Shown here: one piece after another, positions 5,925-7,732 of the stretch
Position numbering within the stretch: position 1 is the first letter of the stretch
Layout of the letters: every line of letters starts with the position of its first letter
Origin: an uncultured cyanobacterium
GTDB lineage: Bacteria > Cyanobacteriota > Cyanobacteriia > PCC-6307 > Cyanobiaceae
Assembly (NCBI GenBank): GCA_903831165.1
Contig: CAIKWV010000177.1
Span: 1 to 7,732, forward strand
Direction: 5' to 3'
Length of the DNA: 7,732 nt
The notes under the pieces: model-generated
Told to the model about the DNA's origin: nothing
Databases searched by the model: none
Seen by the model: the letters and a program-made list of their open reading frames with translations, nothing else
Position numbers and translations under genes: made by a program

Positions 5925-7112
5925 TCAGCTGGGTGGATCCATCCCCCGATCGGCAAACCCTCTGCAAATCGCCAGGCGCAGGGCCGCACTGATGGCCCCC
6001 GCCCGCAGCGGGTCGCCCACGGCCACCGTGAGGCTGTAGCGATAGGTGTCGAGGCCGAATTCCTGAAGGCGCGCCTGGGGGGGAGGCTCGGCCAGCACCT
6101 CCGGCAGCGAAGCGGCGATCTCCTCCAGCAACGCCACGACCTGCTGCGGCCCCCAGCGACGGCCGACGGCCACGTTGATCGTGCAGCGCCGCAGGCGATC
6201 GGTGCGGGTGTAGGTGGTGGTTGAGGTGGTGAAGAAGGTCTGGTTGGGCACCACCAGTTCAGCGTTGTCGCTGCTGCGCCAAAGGGTGGTGGCGCGGGGC
6301 CCCAGGCGGCGCACCTCACAGGCCTCGCCGTCGTGGATCAGCACCTCGCCGGGCCGCACCGATCCCTCAATCAGCAGCCACAGGCCACTGACGATGTTGG
6401 AGAACACCTCCTTGATGCCGAAGCCCAGGCCAACCGAAAAGCCCCCGGCGATGGCCAGCAGGCCGGTCTGGTTGATGCCCAGCCGCTGCAGCGCCCAGAT
6501 CAGCCCGAGGACGACGATGCCGTACTGGAGGATCTGATCCAACGCCCGACGGCTGCCCTCACTCAGGCTCAGGGACTGCTTCAGCAGGGTGCTCAGCCAG
6601 GCTGCCGGCAGCGGCATGCCCACCAACAGCAGATAGAGCAGGGCCAGCACCTGGGTCAGATCCCCGAGGCTGATCGGGCTGCCGAACCAGACCCCCAGGG
6701 GCAGGCCGGCCAGATCCTGCAGGCTGCCCAGGGCCTCCAGAATCTGCAGCAGCACCACGCCAAAAAAGCAGGGCCGCAGCAGGCGGCTGACCAACACCTG
6801 GTACTGGGCCCTGGGGAGCCGGGGGCGGAACAGCCGATGCTCCAGCTGGCCGAGCAGCAACCAACCCAGACAGACCTGCGCGGCCAGCTGCACCAGTCCG
6901 GATCGCTGCCCGGCCAGTTGCAGCAACAGAGCCATTAGGCCCAGGCCGGCGAGCAACGGCAGGGACCAGGGCAAGCGCCGCAGGGTCGGCCAGCGCCGCA
7001 GAAGTTGCTGCAGCAGCAGCAGGCTGCCCGCGAGCAGCAGCAGCTGAACCAGCACAAAGGGACGATTCAGGTAGGCCAGCCAGGCCAGCACCACATTCAG
7101 CAGCAGGGCCAT
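5925..7112 (-). CDS. Mechanosensitive ion channel, MscS family
   Basis: A 395-aa inner-membrane channel expected to open under membrane tension and release solutes during hypo-osmotic shock. Several hydrophobic segments come first (about 5-35, 48-66, 73-90, 112-128, 150-170 and 195-210), more than the three of E. coli MscS. The pore-lining helix follows: TGLLAIAGGFSVGLGFGIKE (216-235), with the usual Gly/Ala packing pattern, then FSNIVSGLWLLIEGSVRPGE. The beta domain has the expected R-x-T-T-L and VVPNQTF (287-293) motifs, and the C-terminal alpha/beta domain runs from about 308 to 385. The ATG overlaps the upstream solute-binding gene's stop by one base (TGATG, - strand), so translation is probably coupled. 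It converges on the FUSC gene with a 60 bp gap. Confidence 0.93.
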   Translation of the reverse strand: MALLLNVVLAWLAYLNRPFVLVQLLLLAGSLLLLQQLLRRWPTLRRLPWSLPLLAGLGLMALLLQLAGQRSGLVQLAAQVCLGWLLLGQLEHRLFRPRLPRAQYQVLVSRLLRPCFFGVVLLQILEALGSLQDLAGLPLGVWFGSPISLGDLTQVLALLYLLLVGMPLPAAWLSTLLKQSLSLSEGSRRALDQILQYGIVVLGLIWALQRLGINQTGLLAIAGGFSVGLGFGIKEVFSNIVSGLWLLIEGSVRPGEVLIHDGEACEVRRLGPRATTLWRSSDNAELVVPNQTFFTTSTTTYTRTDRLRRCTINVAVGRRWGPQQVVALLEEIAASLPEVLAEPPPQARLQEFGLDTYRYSLTVAVGDPLRAGAISAALRLAICRGFADRGMDPPS

Positions 7113-7498
7113 CAGCGCTTCAACTCCAACTTGAGCAGCACCTCAGCCCCTTGACGGGGAGAGATCACCCCCTCCATCACCTGGGAGATCACACTTTCGA
7201 TGGTCGGCAGGATCCGGGTCATCCGGGCCGTGGCGAGGAGGATTTCACCGGTGATGGAAGTCTGCTGGTATTGCTGCTGCGCTTCGGCCAAGGCCGCCAG
7301 ACGGCCGGAACTGGCCACCGGGATGGCCGCGAAGCGATTCACGGGCACCAGCACATGGCTCTCCAGGGCGAGACCCCGCTGGACCCCGGGATCCAGGGTG
7401 AAGCGGGCCAGGTCGATGGCGAGCCGCCGCTGATGGGCCGAAGAATCGGCCCCGAGCGCCCAGACCCTCAGTGTGGTGTAAGGGCTGGGCAGGCCGCC
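7112..7498 (-). CDS. Extracellular solute-binding protein, C-terminal 128 residues (truncated by strand flip)
   Basis: C-terminal end of an ABC-type solute-binding (sugar/osmolyte-like) protein. It begins in the conserved G-L-P-x-P-Y segment, continues through LRVWALGADSSAHQRR, then LARFTLDPGVQRGLALE and LVPVNRF. This is the family's usual pattern of a helix of residues preceding the final lobe, followed by a PVN turn. The C-terminus is helical and basic. The stop overlaps the MscS start (TGATG), so the two are probably one transcription unit. Upstream of about 7498 the - strand frame stops making sense and reaches a stop at 7606-7604; the expected preceding residues are found instead on the + strand. 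No start codon for a full protein exists here: GTG at 7354 is inside the domain. The family assignment is moderate, the substrate is unknown, and no permease or ATPase is in view. Confidence 0.65.
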   Translation of the reverse strand, partial: GGLPSPYTTLRVWALGADSSAHQRRLAIDLARFTLDPGVQRGLALESHVLVPVNRFAAIPVASSGRLAALAEAQQQYQQTSITGEILLATARMTRILPTIESVISQVMEGVISPRQGAEVLLKLELKR

Positions 7499-7732
7499 CA
7501 GCTGAGCCGGGTCGATCTGGCGGCCGGGCCCGAGGAGCTGGCCGAGGGGCTGGAGTCCGGGCGACTGGCCTGGATTCCCTGTTTCAGCCTTGCCATCCCC
7601 CGATTAGAGCGGGCCATGGGCAAGCGGCTCGGCGTGGCGCCCCTGCCAGCCGGTCCCGGTGGCCTGCCCACCCCGTACACCGCCCTGAGGGTCTGGGCGC
7701 TCGGGGCCGATTCTTCGGCCCATCAGCGGCGG
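7424..7732. repeat. Inverted repeat within solute-binding protein sequence
   Basis: Bases 7424-7471 and 7685-7732 are perfect reverse complements (48 bp). The match continues inward to about 7498 and 7658 with five or so mismatches, giving arms of about 75 bp around a 159 bp centre. The mismatches fall mostly at third codon positions or cause Ser/Thr and Thr/Ala swaps, the pattern of natural gene divergence rather than sequencing noise. The right arm ends exactly at the end of the window. Confidence 0.9.
7499..7732 (+). pseudogene. Solute-binding protein fragment on the opposite strand (3' partial, no start)
   Basis: The + frame whose codons begin at 7502 runs open to the window end and reads as part of a solute-binding protein: LSRVDLAAGPEELAEGL, GRLAWIPCFSLAIPRLERAM, KRLGVAPLPAGPGG, then LPTPYTALRVWALGADSS. 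The pattern 'charged helix, LGVAPLP, GP, P-Y' is what normally precedes the wall of the ligand cleft in this family. It supplies the residues that should lie just before the - strand fragment at 7112-7498, and shares about 25 residues with it. No start codon context is present, so the left end is a junction rather than a gene start. It may be an inverted paralogue, an inverted duplication or a chimeric join. Confidence 0.6.

Noticed and set aside
7468..7680. 70-codon - strand frame near the right edge
   Set aside because: It is antisense to the + strand solute-binding fragment and shows no family pattern.
1..7732. CRISPR array, tRNA, rRNA, insertion sequence or riboswitch
   Set aside because: No regularly spaced repeats, no cloverleaf or rRNA-like segment and no transposase frame were seen on either strand.

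Overview
The window is about two-thirds G+C, densely packed, and codes on both strands. It looks like a fragment of a picocyanobacterial genome (Cyanobium/Synechococcus type). That guess rests on the high G+C, the short intergenic gaps and the kind of proteins present; no single marker proves it.

Left to right on the sequence: (1) the 3' end of a glycogen branching enzyme gene (glgB, +). (2) 23 bp further on, a complete six-helix potassium-channel-type protein with the selectivity filter TVGYGD (+). (3) Facing it with a 10 bp gap, a TolC-type outer-membrane efflux protein (-). (4) About 400 bp of divergent intergenic DNA with a promoter candidate and a short repeated motif. (5) A compact three-gene + strand operon: an HlyD-like periplasmic adaptor, a 64-aa two-helix membrane protein, and a FUSC-like membrane permease. 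Each gene overlaps the next by 4 bp. (6) Facing it across a 60 bp gap, a - strand pair: an MscS-type mechanosensitive channel and, upstream of it and overlapping its start by one base, the C-terminal part of an extracellular solute-binding protein. (7) At the right edge the solute-binding gene flips strand. A 48 bp perfect (75 bp near-perfect) inverted repeat brackets a + strand piece that encodes the segment expected just upstream of the - strand piece.

The main biological story is the divergent TolC / HlyD-small protein-FUSC cluster. It has all the parts of a tripartite envelope-spanning efflux pump. Its layout parallels the enterobacterial AaeXAB and MdtNOP systems, but the adaptor resembles the HlyD-like proteins of NHLM/RiPP-type peptide export rather than AaeA. 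No ABC transporter, peptide precursor or regulator is visible, so the substrate is unknown. The remaining genes (K+ channel, MscS channel, solute-binding protein) share an ion/osmotic theme. The strand flip at the right edge is either an assembly or amplification artefact or a real inverted duplication, and should be checked before anything is built on it.
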